Below, piece after piece: positions 63,638 to 64,000 of a DNA stretch of 64,000 nt (positions are counted from its first letter, which is position 1; every line of letters starts with the position of its first letter). The notes under the pieces are model-generated. The model did not search any database, was not told the origin of the DNA, and was given only the letters and a program-made list of their open reading frames with translations. The DNA is from Bradyrhizobium barranii subsp. apii (lineage in GTDB: Bacteria; Pseudomonadota; Alphaproteobacteria; Rhizobiales; Xanthobacteraceae), in contig NZ_CP096255.1 in assembly GCF_011516635.5 (NCBI RefSeq), forward strand, positions 2,912,501-2,976,500, given 5' to 3'. Both the position numbers and the translations under genes were made by a program.

Positions 63638-63727
63638 TAGAGTGCCGGGCCGCATCCGTTGCAGGAAATGGCAGGAGCTTCCAACTCCTGCCGTTCATCG
63701 CCAACGGAGCCGACGCACTTGAGCGCA

Positions 63728-64000
63728 TCACGCGACCAGCAGGCCCAGCTTGCCGACCATCGCAAGCGAGCGCTGAACGCTTTCTCGCGTTGACAGCAAT
63801 AACGGCTCGGCAGGCTGCCCGGCATTATCCTTCTGGTCTATCCGGATGGTCGGGCCGAATTTTTCCGTCATTTCGGCCGTGATCTGGTCGATGGTCCGCG
63901 CTCCGTCGAGCAATTGCAGGAAATCCCTGGTCCGGTCGTCCTCCAACTGCACCGTTTGGTGGAGGAGGTTGGTGACGAGCGGACCTGTTTGCGCTTGTCT
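63728..64000 (-). CDS. C-terminus of a methyltransferase-type protein (partial)
   Basis: The frame enters from the window's right edge and stops at 63728; about 90 residues are visible. The visible part reads GPLVTNLLHQTVQLEDD, then DFLQLLDGARTIDQI and VQRSLAMVGKLGLL. This is the pattern of the C-terminal winged-helix-like domain behind the methyltransferase regulatory domain (PF10119-type proteins). The catalytic part lies outside the window, so the family is tentative. Confidence 0.55.
   Translation of the reverse strand, partial: RQAQTGPLVTNLLHQTVQLEDDRTRDFLQLLDGARTIDQITAEMTEKFGPTIRIDQKDNAGQPAEPLLLSTRESVQRSLAMVGKLGLLVA

Overview
The window looks like chromosome from an alphaproteobacterium of the order Hyphomicrobiales, most likely Bradyrhizobium or a close relative (Rhodopseudomonas, Afipia). 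This is inferred from GC-rich codon use, a DUF6894 protein, a probable HpnP-type hopanoid methylase, the TctC-style leader and the kinds of insertion sequences. No database search was possible. The window is accessory-rich: seven insertion sequences, at least five broken host genes and a tRNA attachment-site relic.

Layout. 1-1000: the start of an AI-2E-type permease gene and small hypothetical genes. 1128-4989: an IS5-like transposase and an IS91-type transposase/recombinase pair. 5258-6478: a Bax-inhibitor-1-like membrane protein and a DUF1269 protein. 6666-10811: a six-gene Mnh/Mrp-type cation/proton antiporter operon (E-F-G-B-C-D) that lacks the large NuoL-like MrpA part. 11172-15343: an RND efflux adaptor and pump. 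15350-19061: two SLC13 permeases. 19116-26725: an M20 peptidase, a 14-helix MFS exporter, a glutaminase and an AbgT transporter gene cut in two by an IS1380-family element. 27135-28831: a frameshifted outer-membrane porin gene. 29252-31460: a LuxR-type two-component system.

At 31782-31834 lies the 3' part of a tRNA-Lys(CTT), followed by a decayed integrase gene that is itself split by an IS256 element. Beyond it (33628-42043) is an amino-sugar cassette: two Gfo/Idh/MocA oxidoreductases, NagA, NagB, a divergent LacI regulator, and an ABC importer (binding protein plus two permeases). Two matching LacI-type operators serve both directions. The importer ATPase gene is lost after about five codons.

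42387-50048 holds small secreted or membrane proteins, an SGNH hydrolase, a serine hydrolase, an isoprenylcysteine-methyltransferase-like protein, a Rap1a/Tai-like protein and a B12-binding radical SAM protein. The next gene, a lipid A acyltransferase (LpxL/HtrB family), is destroyed by an IS21 element that carries a second, different IS21 inside its own istB.

The most unusual stretch is 56556-62586: four small proteins each carry an HExxH zinc-protease motif in a different fold context (one metzincin-like, two diverged relatives of one another, one behind a LysM-like domain and a proline hinge), together with an OmpA-like protein and an unrecognised protein. It is bordered by IS elements and a truncated TctC leader, and is the best candidate here for an undescribed system. 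The window ends with an IS630 element and the C-terminus of a methyltransferase-type protein.
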